Assembly: GCF_900112845.1 (NCBI RefSeq)
Contig: NZ_FONG01000011.1
Location: forward strand, 186,001-250,000
DNA length: 64,000 bases
DNA from: Actinacidiphila alni
Lineage (GTDB): Bacteria; Actinomycetota; Actinomycetes; Streptomycetales; Streptomycetaceae
Reading direction: 5' to 3'
Below, in pieces: positions 15,625 to 23,296 of this stretch. Below the pieces are notes generated by a model. It was not told the origin of the DNA and made no database searches. It was given only the letters and a program-made list of their open reading frames with translations. The number at the start of each line of letters is the position of its first letter. The stretch's first letter is position 1. A program made the translations under genes and the position numbers.

Positions 15625-17487
15625 TCAACGGGCAGCAGGCACGGTCCCGCGGGCGGCGGTGTGCATGGCGCCGAGGACGGCCTGGTGGGTGATCCAGCCG
15701 ACGAGGCGGTCGTGGCCGGGGTCGAGGACCGGCAGTCCCGCGCCTTCGGCGGTGACCAGGGCGTCGAGCGCGGTGGACAGGTCGGTGCCGGTAGCGACGG
15801 GCCGGGGCAGCTGGGCGATGGTGGCAACGGTGGTGGCGTCGTGGTCGCCGTCGGCGAGGGTCTCGGCGGCGGTGCGGGCGGTGGCGGTGCCGAGGTAGGT
15901 GCCGTCGGCGGCGGTCACCGGCAGGACGCCGTGCGGTGAGCGGGCGAGCGCGCCCGCGGCGCGGGCCAGCGGCATCGCGCCGTCGAGGGCGGTGGGCACC
16001 GGTTCCATGACAGCGTCCACGGTGAGTCCGGCGAGGAACGCGCTGCCCGGCTGCTCGTCGATGTCGATGCCGCGGCGGCGGAGCTTGAGGGTGTAGACGG
16101 TGTCGCGGGACAGTGCCCGGCTGACGCCGGTGGCCAGCACGATCGCGGTCATCAGCGGCAGGATGATGGAGTACTCGCCGGTGAGTTCGAACATGATGAT
16201 CACCGCGGTGATGGGTGCGCGGGCGGCGCCTGCGAAGACCGCGCCCATGCCGATCAGCCCGTACGCGCCGACCGGCCCCGCGGCACCGGGCAGCAGGTGG
16301 TGGGCGGCGGCCCCGTACGCGGCCCCGAGCATCGCGCCCATGAACAGCGACGGCGCGAAGACGCCGCCGGAGCCGCCGATGCCGATGGTCAGGCTGGTGG
16401 CGGCGATCTTCGCGAGCATCAGCAGGAGCAGGAAGCCGATGACGTACCGGCCGCCGATCGCGTCCTCCAGGACGGGGTAGCCGACGCCGTACATCTGCGG
16501 CAGCGCCAGCAGCAGCCCACCGAGCAGCAGGCCGCCGACGGCGGGGCGGGCCCATTCGGGGCCGCGCCACGCGAAGTCGCAGGCGTCCTCGACCAGATAC
16601 AGCACCCGGGTGAAACCGACCCCGGCGGCGCCGGCCAGTACGCCGAGCAGTGCGAAGAGCAGGTATTCCGACAGGTGCGTGACCTGGAAGGCGGGCGGGT
16701 GCAGGAAGGGGGCGTCGCCGAACGCGGCACGGCCGATGACGCTGGAGGTGACCGAGGCCAGCACCACCATGCCGAACGACTCGGCGGTGAAATCCCGCAG
16801 GATCAGCTCCATCGCGAAGAACACCCCGGCCAGCGGCGCGTTGAAGGTGGCCGCGATGCCGCCCGCCGCACCGCAGGCGACCAGCACCCGCATCCGGTCC
16901 TCGGCGACCCTCACCAGGCCGCCCAGCGACGAGCCGAGCGCGGAGCCGATCTGCACGATCGGCCCCTCGCGTCCCACCGATCCGCCGCCGCCGATGCACA
17001 GCGCGGAGGCCAGCGACTTGACGACCGCGACCTGCGGGGCGATCCGGCCGCCGCGCCGGGCGACGGCGTACATCACCTCCGGTACCCCGTGGCCGCGCGC
17101 CTCCTTGGCGAAGCGCTGCACCAGCGGCCCGTACACCAGGCCCGCCGCCACCGGCGCGAGCAGCACGAACCACGGTCCCAGCCACGGCACATGCGCGTTG
17201 GCGACCCGGCCGGCGGCGGAGTAGTCCGCGTGCCCGGACAGGACGTGCGTGAAGGTCTCGATCAGCCACCGGAAGCCGATCGCGCCGAGACCGGCGCCCG
17301 ATCCGACCAGCAGCGCCAGGACGAGCAGGCCGCCCTTCGTCTCCCGCAGCGCGGGGAGCACGGCCGCGGCTCCGTGCCGCAGGCGCGGCGCGCCGGCCGG
17401 GACTTCGCCGACCGGCGGCTCGGGGCGGGCCTTCGTGGCGGCTTCCGCGGGGCGTACGGGATCGGCGGCGTCGGCTGACTTCGGCAT
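15625..17487 (-). CDS. ClC-family chloride channel/transporter with C-terminal CBS pair
   Basis: The 620-residue membrane protein keeps the chloride-path motifs: GHGVPEVMYA (usual GSGIPE), GGGGSVGREGP with the gating Glu, and GGSGGVFAPSLFMGA. It has about ten helices between residues 45 and 430 and ends with a CBS pair (VDAVMEPVPTAL near 490). It probably moves chloride, with proton exchange if the gating Glu works as in E. coli ClC. The ATG at 17487 is preceded directly by TTGCATAATGCAAAA, with no ribosome site. The CATAAT hexamer lies 6 bp before the ATG, suggesting a leaderless mRNA. The same sequence is a palindrome shared with the lipoprotein gene, so the divergent MarR protein probably represses this gene. 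Confidence 0.92.
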   Translation of the reverse strand: MPKSADAADPVRPAEAATKARPEPPVGEVPAGAPRLRHGAAAVLPALRETKGGLLVLALLVGSGAGLGAIGFRWLIETFTHVLSGHADYSAAGRVANAHVPWLGPWFVLLAPVAAGLVYGPLVQRFAKEARGHGVPEVMYAVARRGGRIAPQVAVVKSLASALCIGGGGSVGREGPIVQIGSALGSSLGGLVRVAEDRMRVLVACGAAGGIAATFNAPLAGVFFAMELILRDFTAESFGMVVLASVTSSVIGRAAFGDAPFLHPPAFQVTHLSEYLLFALLGVLAGAAGVGFTRVLYLVEDACDFAWRGPEWARPAVGGLLLGGLLLALPQMYGVGYPVLEDAIGGRYVIGFLLLLMLAKIAATSLTIGIGGSGGVFAPSLFMGAMLGAAYGAAAHHLLPGAAGPVGAYGLIGMGAVFAGAARAPITAVIIMFELTGEYSIILPLMTAIVLATGVSRALSRDTVYTLKLRRRGIDIDEQPGSAFLAGLTVDAVMEPVPTALDGAMPLARAAGALARSPHGVLPVTAADGTYLGTATARTAAETLADGDHDATTVATIAQLPRPVATGTDLSTALDALVTAEGAGLPVLDPGHDRLVGWITHQAVLGAMHTAARGTVPAAR

Positions 17488-17489
17488 TT

Positions 17490-17524
17490 TTGCATTATGC
17501 AATACAAACCCTTGCCTTGTGCAA
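17490..17524. promoter_or_regulatory. Double MarR-type operator overlapping the ClC promoter
   Basis: TTGCATTATGCAA (17490-17502) is a perfect palindrome. TTGCCTTGTGCAA (17512-17524) is a second TTGC-N5-GCAA copy exactly 22 bp away. On the minus strand the first contains CATAAT, a good -10 box 6 bp before the ClC ATG. The region also serves the divergent MarR gene. Confidence 0.75.
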
Positions 17525-17584
17525 AATACCTGGCCGCGGACTTCCGTCCCGGACTTGTCAGTGCGAGGCGGTAGAAAGGGGCGC

Positions 17585-18118
17585 ATGCCGAAGCGTGCGC
17601 CCAGCGCAGTCGAGACCCCGCAGCACCGCAAGCCCCACGCGGAGGCGGCCGTCGGGAGCGCCGACGAGGTCGTCACCGCCGTACTCACCGCCTCGCGCCT
17701 GCTGGTGTCGGTCTCGGCACGCTCGCTGGCGGCCGTCGAGGAAGCGCTGACGCTGCCCCAGTTCCGGATGCTGGTCGTGCTGGACAGCCGGGGCGCGATG
17801 AACATCTCGCGGCTGGGCGAGCACCTGGACGTCATCCCGTCCACCGCGATGCGCATGGTCGACCGGCTCGTCGCCGCCGGCATGCTCGGCCGCGAGCCCC
17901 GGCCCGACAACCGGCGCGAGATCCTGATCGACCTGACCGCCAAGGGCCGTGGCGTCGTACGCGAGGCCACCGAACGCCGCCGCGCCGAGATCGCCCGCAT
18001 CGTCGGCGCGATGCCCGCCGCCCAGCGCACCGCTCTGGTCCGGGCCCTCCAGGCGTTCACCGACGCGGGCGACGAACCCCCCGCACCGGGCCGGTCGAGC
18101 GCCGACGTCGGCTGGTGA
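17585..18118 (+). CDS. MarR-family transcriptional regulator
   Basis: The 177-residue protein has a winged helix-turn-helix (LPQFRMLVVLDSRGAMNISRLGEHLDVIPSTAMRMVDRLVAAGML) and the beta-wing REPRPDNRREILIDLT. MarR proteins bind palindromes as dimers and usually respond to small aromatic or oxidising ligands. The ATG at 17585 follows GAAAGGGG. It diverges from the ClC gene and is upstream of a lipoprotein gene. Both neighbours carry a matching palindrome (17490-17524 and 18193-18208), which strongly suggests that these are its operators and that it also controls itself. No conserved cysteine pair is seen, so direct thiol sensing is unlikely. Confidence 0.92.
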   Translation: MPKRAPSAVETPQHRKPHAEAAVGSADEVVTAVLTASRLLVSVSARSLAAVEEALTLPQFRMLVVLDSRGAMNISRLGEHLDVIPSTAMRMVDRLVAAGMLGREPRPDNRREILIDLTAKGRGVVREATERRRAEIARIVGAMPAAQRTALVRALQAFTDAGDEPPAPGRSSADVGW

Positions 18119-18192
18119 CCGGCGGCGTTGCCGGTCCCCGCCCGACCGCGGCACCGGCCACCGAGGGGCGGCGGCCGGGCCGCCCTCGCGCT

Positions 18193-18208
18193 TTGGCATC
18201 ATGCAAAG
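18193..18208 (+). promoter_or_regulatory. MarR-type operator fused to -10 box and start codon
   Basis: TTGGCATCATGCAAAG matches the ClC operator with few changes. CATCAT lies 6 bp before the ATG at 18209, so transcription would start on the first base of the codon. The layout CATNAT-GCAAAR-ATG is the same as at the ClC gene. Confidence 0.7.
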
Positions 18209-18715
18209 ATGCCCCGCACCCGAGTCGGTCCCCGCTCCTGGCACCTGATCACCATCTCCGCGGCGCTCGCCCTGTCGGCAACCGCCTGCGCGCGCTCCGA
18301 CACGTCACCGCCCGAACCCGCTCCCTCCACCTCTGACGTTCCGGGGCGCGTCGACATCCGGGCGGGCGATGTCGACCTGACCATCAGCCACGCCACGGCG
18401 ACGCTCGATTCCGCCGGCAACGGAACACTGACGATGGTCGTCCACAACGGCAGCGGGGTTCCCGACCACCTCGACATGGTCGCCACCCCCGACGGCGGTC
18501 GCGGCGCCCTGACCGGCGCCGCCAAAGGCACCGGCACGATGACCGACGCCGGCATCCTCATCCCGCCCGGCGGCACCGTCACCTTCGGCGGCACGGGCCC
18601 CACCGTCCGGCTCACCCACACCCGCGGCATCACCGCCGGCCGCACCCTGCCCACCAACCTCGAATTCGGCGTCGCACGGCTGGTCCACCTCACAGCCGTC
18701 GTGACGGCGTCGTAG
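18209..18715 (+). CDS. Probable secreted lipoprotein, copper-chaperone-like beta-sandwich
   Basis: The 168-residue protein has a signal sequence (RSWHLITISAALALSATAC) ending in a weak lipobox, with lipidated Cys near residue 27. A linker rich in Ser/Pro and a beta-sandwich domain follow. The domain resembles PCuAC/DUF461 proteins in layout (LTMVVHNGSGVPDHLDMVATP, ILIPPGGTVTFGGTGPTVRLTHT), but the usual H-x10-M-x21-H-x-M copper motif is not complete, so metal binding is doubtful. There is no ribosome site and the -10-like CATCAT is 6 bp upstream, so leaderless translation is likely. The shared operator couples it to the MarR protein and the ClC gene, suggesting an ion or metal role at the cell surface. 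Confidence 0.75.
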   Translation: MPRTRVGPRSWHLITISAALALSATACARSDTSPPEPAPSTSDVPGRVDIRAGDVDLTISHATATLDSAGNGTLTMVVHNGSGVPDHLDMVATPDGGRGALTGAAKGTGTMTDAGILIPPGGTVTFGGTGPTVRLTHTRGITAGRTLPTNLEFGVARLVHLTAVVTAS

Positions 18716-18790
18716 GACGCCGACCTGTTCCGTAGCCGGACGGGACACGGACAGCCTCTCGGTTTTCCTCCGCCTCCTCGAACGATGGAC

Positions 18791-18818
18791 GGCGGCACCC
18801 CTCGCAAGGGGTGCCGCC
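18791..18818. terminator. Bidirectional terminator between lipoprotein and GH35 genes
   Basis: A perfect 12-bp stem GGCGGCACCCCT / AGGGGTGCCGCC with loop CGCA lies between convergent stop codons. Confidence 0.85.
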
Positions 18819-18839
18819 GCGCGCCGGTCCGGGGCCGGG

Positions 18840-21800
18840 TCAGCCGCAGTGGAGGCGGGCGTCGGCCCAGTCGGCGTGGTCGAGGCCGTTGTTGTCGCCG
18901 CCGTCGCCGACCAGCAGGTCGACGTAGTCGGCGCCGGTCACGTCGACGTTCAGGTCGACCGGGGCAGAGTCGGCCCTGAGCACGGCCGTGGTCTCCTTCG
19001 GCACTCCGTCGGCGAGGACGGTGAAGGTGACGGAGCCGCCGCCGTTGCTCTCGGCGTCGATGCCGACCGTCGCGGTGAAGGCGGTGCACTGCCCGCCGGT
19101 GAAGACCGTGACGTCGGAGACGGAATTGGTGCCGATCCCCTTGGCGTACTGCTGCCCGCCGACGGTGATCGGCCTGCCGTCGCCCGGTGCCTGCTCACCG
19201 TTGGACGTGTCGCGCTCCACCGGTCCCCAGCCGTTGGTGGCGGTGAACGGGAGGTCGCTGACGTAGGCCGTGCCGCTCGGCGCGGGCGGCGGCACCGTCA
19301 CCGTCTGCCCGTCGCTCACCTCGCGCCCGTCCAGACCGGCGGTGGCCACCAGGACGCTGCCCCACGGCCGGTTCGGGTCGGTCGAGGTCCGGGCGGTCAC
19401 CGTCCAGGTCACCCGACGTTCCTCGCCGGGCGTGATCCGGCCGAGCGGGACCGTGCCTGGGCCGTCGAGCCGCCAGCCGTCCGGCACCTTCAAGGTCACC
19501 CGGGCGGACCGGACGGCGGGCCGGCCCTTCGGCACGGACACGGTCGCGGTCACCTCGGCGCCCGTGCCGGGCGTCATGGTGTCCGGCGCGGTCAGCCGCA
19601 CCTGCGCGGGAGCGGCCGGTTCGGCGTAGCGGTGTGCGTCGTAGGCCGGGGACGCGACCGGCGACACGGGTACGCCACCGCGCAGGTTGGCCTGCGCCAC
19701 CAGCGACACCCGGCCGAGACCGGAGGTGTCGTCGTTCGACCACACGGCCAGGGCCAGGGTGTTGCGGCCGTCCGGCCGCAGCAGTCCTGCGGGCAGCGGG
19801 AAGTCGTGCTGCGGGCCGACGTCGTTGACGTACAGGCCCATGTTCCAGCCGTTGAGGTAGATCTGGACGCGGTAGTGCTTGCCGAGGTCGTCGGTGAAGC
19901 GCAGGGCGACCGGTACGTCCTGGTCCTTGGGGACAGCGGGGTTGAACTGCGTGCGGTACCAGGTGACTCCGGGGGTGCTGTGCGCGGCGGGCAGCGTGGC
20001 GTGCCGCCATGATCCGTCGGGGTAGCCGGGCAGGGTCGCGCCGTCGCGTTCGCCGGACAGGCCACCGGTGTTGAGCGGTCCGCGGACCGGGTCGACCGGG
20101 TCCTCACCGCCGCGGCCGCCCTGGATCCGCCAGGTGACCGCGGCGGTCGAGCCGCTGAGCCGGGCGCTGGTCAGGCCGCGGACGGCCATGCCGGTGCCTT
20201 CGTTGTGGCCCATGTTGGCCACCAGCACCGCCAGCACATTGTCCGTGCCCGGGCGCAGCGCGTCCTTGGGCAGGTCGAAGGTGTGCGCGTCGTTCGCGGT
20301 GCCGAGACAGCGGCCGTTGAGCCAGGCCGCGTACTGGCCGGTGGAGTTCCCGGTCTGGGCGGCGAGCGCGATGCCCGTCTCCGTGCCGGTCGCGGTGAAG
20401 TGCCCGCGGTACCAGACGTCGCCGGCGTGGAAGCCGTAGTCGTCGCTGTAGAGCACGGGGACGCCGGCGGCGCCGTTCGGGTTGTCGGTGCCGGTGCGGT
20501 CGGCGATCCGCCAGGAGGAGTCGTCGTAGCCCGCGGCCGTCTCCGGGCTGCCCGGTGCGGTGCGCCAGTCGAGCGTCGGCATGGTCACCGGACGCGGGCC
20601 GTCCAGCCGCAGGTCGGTCCGTCCGCCTCGTACGGGACGGCCGTTCCAGGTGACCCGGGTCAGCGCGGACGGCGCCCACAGCGACAGCGTTGTCGGGGCG
20701 TCGGTGTCACCGGTCAGCGCCAGCGTGCCGTGGTCGGCGGTGCCGGTGCGGACCAGTTCGGGTCCGCGGGCCAGGACCGGTCCCGCGGAGGTGTCCTCGC
20801 GCCAGAACCGCTTGGCGGTGTCGGTGTCGGCGAGCAGCAGGTCGGCCGGCGGCCGGCCGCCGCCGGAGATCCGTACCTCGGTGAGGCCGCCGTGGACGTA
20901 GTTCAGCCGCAGGTCGCCGCGGGCGGCGTCCCAGGTCGCCTTGGCGCTGCCGGACCGCACCTGGACCGTGGGCCTGGACGCGTAGCGCAGTACGGTCTCG
21001 CCGTCGTCGCCCTTGGGCGCGTACAGCACCGCGGTGTCGGTGCCGTCGATGGTCGCCCGGGTCATCAGCTGGGACGTGGAGTAGACCAGCTTCTGGCCGC
21101 CGAAGGCGTAGTCGGCCAGCAGCATCTTGGCGTCGCGGCCGTCGACGGCCAGCGACGTGCCCGGCTCCTGCGGCACGCTCGGGTAGAAGTCGGCGCCGGG
21201 TGCGGGTGGTACGTCCACCGCGTCGAGCGTGCTGTAGGCGCCGGCCGACTTGGCGTTCTTGCGCCCGGTGACGGTCAGCGTCAGGGTGTGCTCGCCGTCC
21301 GACAGGCCGTCGGCACGGTAGAGGGTCTGCTGGGTCTGCTTGGTGGCGGAGTACTCGTCCACGTCGGCGACCTTCTTGCCGTCGATGGACACTTCGGTGA
21401 TGCCGTGGTTGAAGTCGCGGAAGCCGATCCACCGCACCGAGGGGCCGGTGAAGGTCACCGACACGCTGTCGCCGGTGTGTTCGCTCCATGACGCGGTCTG
21501 CCGGAAGGCGACCTGGCCGTCGTAGTGCGACCAGCCCGTGCCGCCGTAGTGCACCGCGGCATCGGTGTCGTCATGGGTGAAGCCGGTGCGGTCGCCGAGG
21601 TCGACGGTCATATGGGTCCGCTGCGGGGTGTCGGAGGTGCCGTCAGCCTGCCGGAGCACGTACAGCTGCGTCTTGTCGTCCGGGTTGACCCGGCCCTTGA
21701 TCCACAGGTCCGGATTGGTCTGGGCGGCGCCGGGCAGTGTGTCGGTCTTGGCGAGCGACGGTACGGCCGCAAGCAGGTAGCCGGTCAGCTTCTGCTGGGC

Positions 21801-22931
21801 GTATTTGTCGGTGAGTTCGCGGTCCTCGGCGATGGCCGCGCCGTAGTCGTACGAGGTGTACGTGTCCGGCTCCGGCAGATAGCCCCAGGAGGTGCCGCCG
21901 TAGGTCATGTAGAAGCTCTGCATGGTGGCGCCCGCCGCGATGCTGGTGTCGTAGAACACCTTCTCGAAGTCGGCGCCGGACATCTGCCGGCACTTCTCGT
22001 AGCCCACGCCGCCCCACGGGTCCCAGGCGCCGGCCTGGTACTCCGGCATGAACAGCGGCCGGTCGGTGAGTGCTTGGCGCTGCGCGGAGTAGTCGGGGAC
22101 CTGGCCCCAGTGCTGCGGGTCACAGGGGACGCCCTGGGAGTAGGAGTCCCAGCCGTCGATGTCGACCGCTCCCTCGCCGCTGTTGAAGATGCCGTCGTGA
22201 TTGCCGGTCAGCGGCACCGTGATGCCGTCGGCGCGGTACTTGTCCTCGATGTGCTTCATGTACGCGCGCGCGTCGGCCGAACCGTCCCGCAGCTCGTTCT
22301 CCACCTGGTCCAGGATGACGGTCCCGGTGCCGTTGGTGAGCTGGTGGCGGGCGATGATCGTGTCGATGCGGGTCAGCCATTCGTCGGCGTAGCGCAAGTA
22401 GGCGGGGTCCGTGGTGCGTTCGCGGACGCCCATACGGTTCAGCCAGCCAGGGAAGCCGCCGCCGTCGGTCTCGGCGTTGATGTACGGGCCCTGCCGCGCG
22501 ATGACGTAGATGCCGACCTCATCGGCGATGTCCAGCAGTTGGTCCACGTTCCGGACGCCGGAGAAGTCGTACACGCCCGGCGCGGGCGAGTGGTAGTCCC
22601 AGTCGAAGTAGATGCTGACCGCGTTGAAGCCGCCGGCCTTCATCTTCTCCAGCACGTCCCGCCAGCCGCTGGGGCTCGGCAGCCGCCAGTAGGCGAACTC
22701 CCCGCCCCAGATGGTGGTGCGCCTGCCGTCGACGGACAGCGAGTACTTGTCGTAGGTGACCGTGTGTGTCCGGTGCGCCTTCGCGGCCGGTCGCGCCTCG
22801 GCGCGGTGCGGCAGCAGCAGCGGTCCGCCGACGGCGAGCAGCAGGGCGCAGAGCGCGGCGGTCGCCCTTGCACGTGCGCCGGCCGCGCCGAGGAAGGTGC
22901 GGCGGGACATCCGCCGCCGACGCGGCGTCAT
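18840..22931 (-). CDS. Tat-exported glycoside hydrolase family 35 (beta-galactosidase-like), multidomain
   Basis: The 1363-residue protein starts with a twin-arginine signal (MSRRTFLGAAG near residue 8, then a hydrophobic stretch ending EARPA). The GH35 barrel (about 50-370) opens WGGEFAYWRLPSPSGWRDVLEKM. Glu213 in QVENELRD is the likely acid/base and Glu297 in FMPEYQAGAWDPWGG the likely nucleophile. Several beta-sandwich jelly-roll modules follow, then a NEW3-like domain (about 1130-1210), and a C-terminal NPCBM sugar-binding domain (from YVSDLPFTATNGWGPVERD). The family removes terminal beta-galactose from polysaccharides outside the cell. I chose the ATG at 22931 because GAGG lies 5 bp upstream; the next ATG lacks one. 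It is far longer than simple GH35 enzymes (600-780). No sugar transporter is adjacent. Confidence 0.9.
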   Translation of the reverse strand: MTPRRRRMSRRTFLGAAGARARATAALCALLLAVGGPLLLPHRAEARPAAKAHRTHTVTYDKYSLSVDGRRTTIWGGEFAYWRLPSPSGWRDVLEKMKAGGFNAVSIYFDWDYHSPAPGVYDFSGVRNVDQLLDIADEVGIYVIARQGPYINAETDGGGFPGWLNRMGVRERTTDPAYLRYADEWLTRIDTIIARHQLTNGTGTVILDQVENELRDGSADARAYMKHIEDKYRADGITVPLTGNHDGIFNSGEGAVDIDGWDSYSQGVPCDPQHWGQVPDYSAQRQALTDRPLFMPEYQAGAWDPWGGVGYEKCRQMSGADFEKVFYDTSIAAGATMQSFYMTYGGTSWGYLPEPDTYTSYDYGAAIAEDRELTDKYAQQKLTGYLLAAVPSLAKTDTLPGAAQTNPDLWIKGRVNPDDKTQLYVLRQADGTSDTPQRTHMTVDLGDRTGFTHDDTDAAVHYGGTGWSHYDGQVAFRQTASWSEHTGDSVSVTFTGPSVRWIGFRDFNHGITEVSIDGKKVADVDEYSATKQTQQTLYRADGLSDGEHTLTLTVTGRKNAKSAGAYSTLDAVDVPPAPGADFYPSVPQEPGTSLAVDGRDAKMLLADYAFGGQKLVYSTSQLMTRATIDGTDTAVLYAPKGDDGETVLRYASRPTVQVRSGSAKATWDAARGDLRLNYVHGGLTEVRISGGGRPPADLLLADTDTAKRFWREDTSAGPVLARGPELVRTGTADHGTLALTGDTDAPTTLSLWAPSALTRVTWNGRPVRGGRTDLRLDGPRPVTMPTLDWRTAPGSPETAAGYDDSSWRIADRTGTDNPNGAAGVPVLYSDDYGFHAGDVWYRGHFTATGTETGIALAAQTGNSTGQYAAWLNGRCLGTANDAHTFDLPKDALRPGTDNVLAVLVANMGHNEGTGMAVRGLTSARLSGSTAAVTWRIQGGRGGEDPVDPVRGPLNTGGLSGERDGATLPGYPDGSWRHATLPAAHSTPGVTWYRTQFNPAVPKDQDVPVALRFTDDLGKHYRVQIYLNGWNMGLYVNDVGPQHDFPLPAGLLRPDGRNTLALAVWSNDDTSGLGRVSLVAQANLRGGVPVSPVASPAYDAHRYAEPAAPAQVRLTAPDTMTPGTGAEVTATVSVPKGRPAVRSARVTLKVPDGWRLDGPGTVPLGRITPGEERRVTWTVTARTSTDPNRPWGSVLVATAGLDGREVSDGQTVTVPPPAPSGTAYVSDLPFTATNGWGPVERDTSNGEQAPGDGRPITVGGQQYAKGIGTNSVSDVTVFTGGQCTAFTATVGIDAESNGGGSVTFTVLADGVPKETTAVLRADSAPVDLNVDVTGADYVDLLVGDGGDNNGLDHADWADARLHCG

Positions 22932-23296
22932 CGGCGCCTCGCTTCGGCCGGCGGACCGGGTCTGCGGACGCGTCGGGCGGGGCGTATCGGGCGGGGTGCT
23001 GGCGCAGGAGGGCACACGGAAGGACTCCTCGGTCCACTGGGTGGATGAACACCACTGAATCGGATGAATCGGGAGGAATGAATGCCGTTGGAATCGTTGC
23101 CAGAGTGGCGCAGTGCTGTGAACGTGTCAACGATGCGAGCAAAACTCACCGCAACTGGCAGATATAGCAGGGCAGATGAGGCTGAACCATTTCAAATTTC
23201 CGCACAAAAGACAACGGATAGCCACTGCACCGTACTGGAATGCATTCCAGAGCATGCCAAGGACCAGCCCCCGGCCGATCTCGGGACGTGCTCCGC
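22932..23296. other. 365-bp AT-richer intergenic region upstream of the GH35 gene
   Basis: No gene is seen here. The region 23040-23250 is clearly lower in GC than its surroundings. It contains a TTGACA on the minus strand (23125-23130) that could be a -35 element for GH35, although no good -10 box follows. It also contains the 16-bp perfect palindrome described separately. Confidence 0.6.
23235..23250. promoter_or_regulatory. 16-bp perfect palindrome, candidate operator
   Basis: CTGGAATGCATTCCAG is perfectly symmetrical and lies in the AT-richer region upstream of GH35 and just after the alkylsulfatase stop. No matching regulator gene is adjacent. It could be a LacI-like site; this is inference. 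Confidence 0.45.

Noticed and set aside
23040-23250. Mobile element scar in the AT-richer region
   Set aside because: No terminal repeats, target duplication or transposase fragment could be seen.
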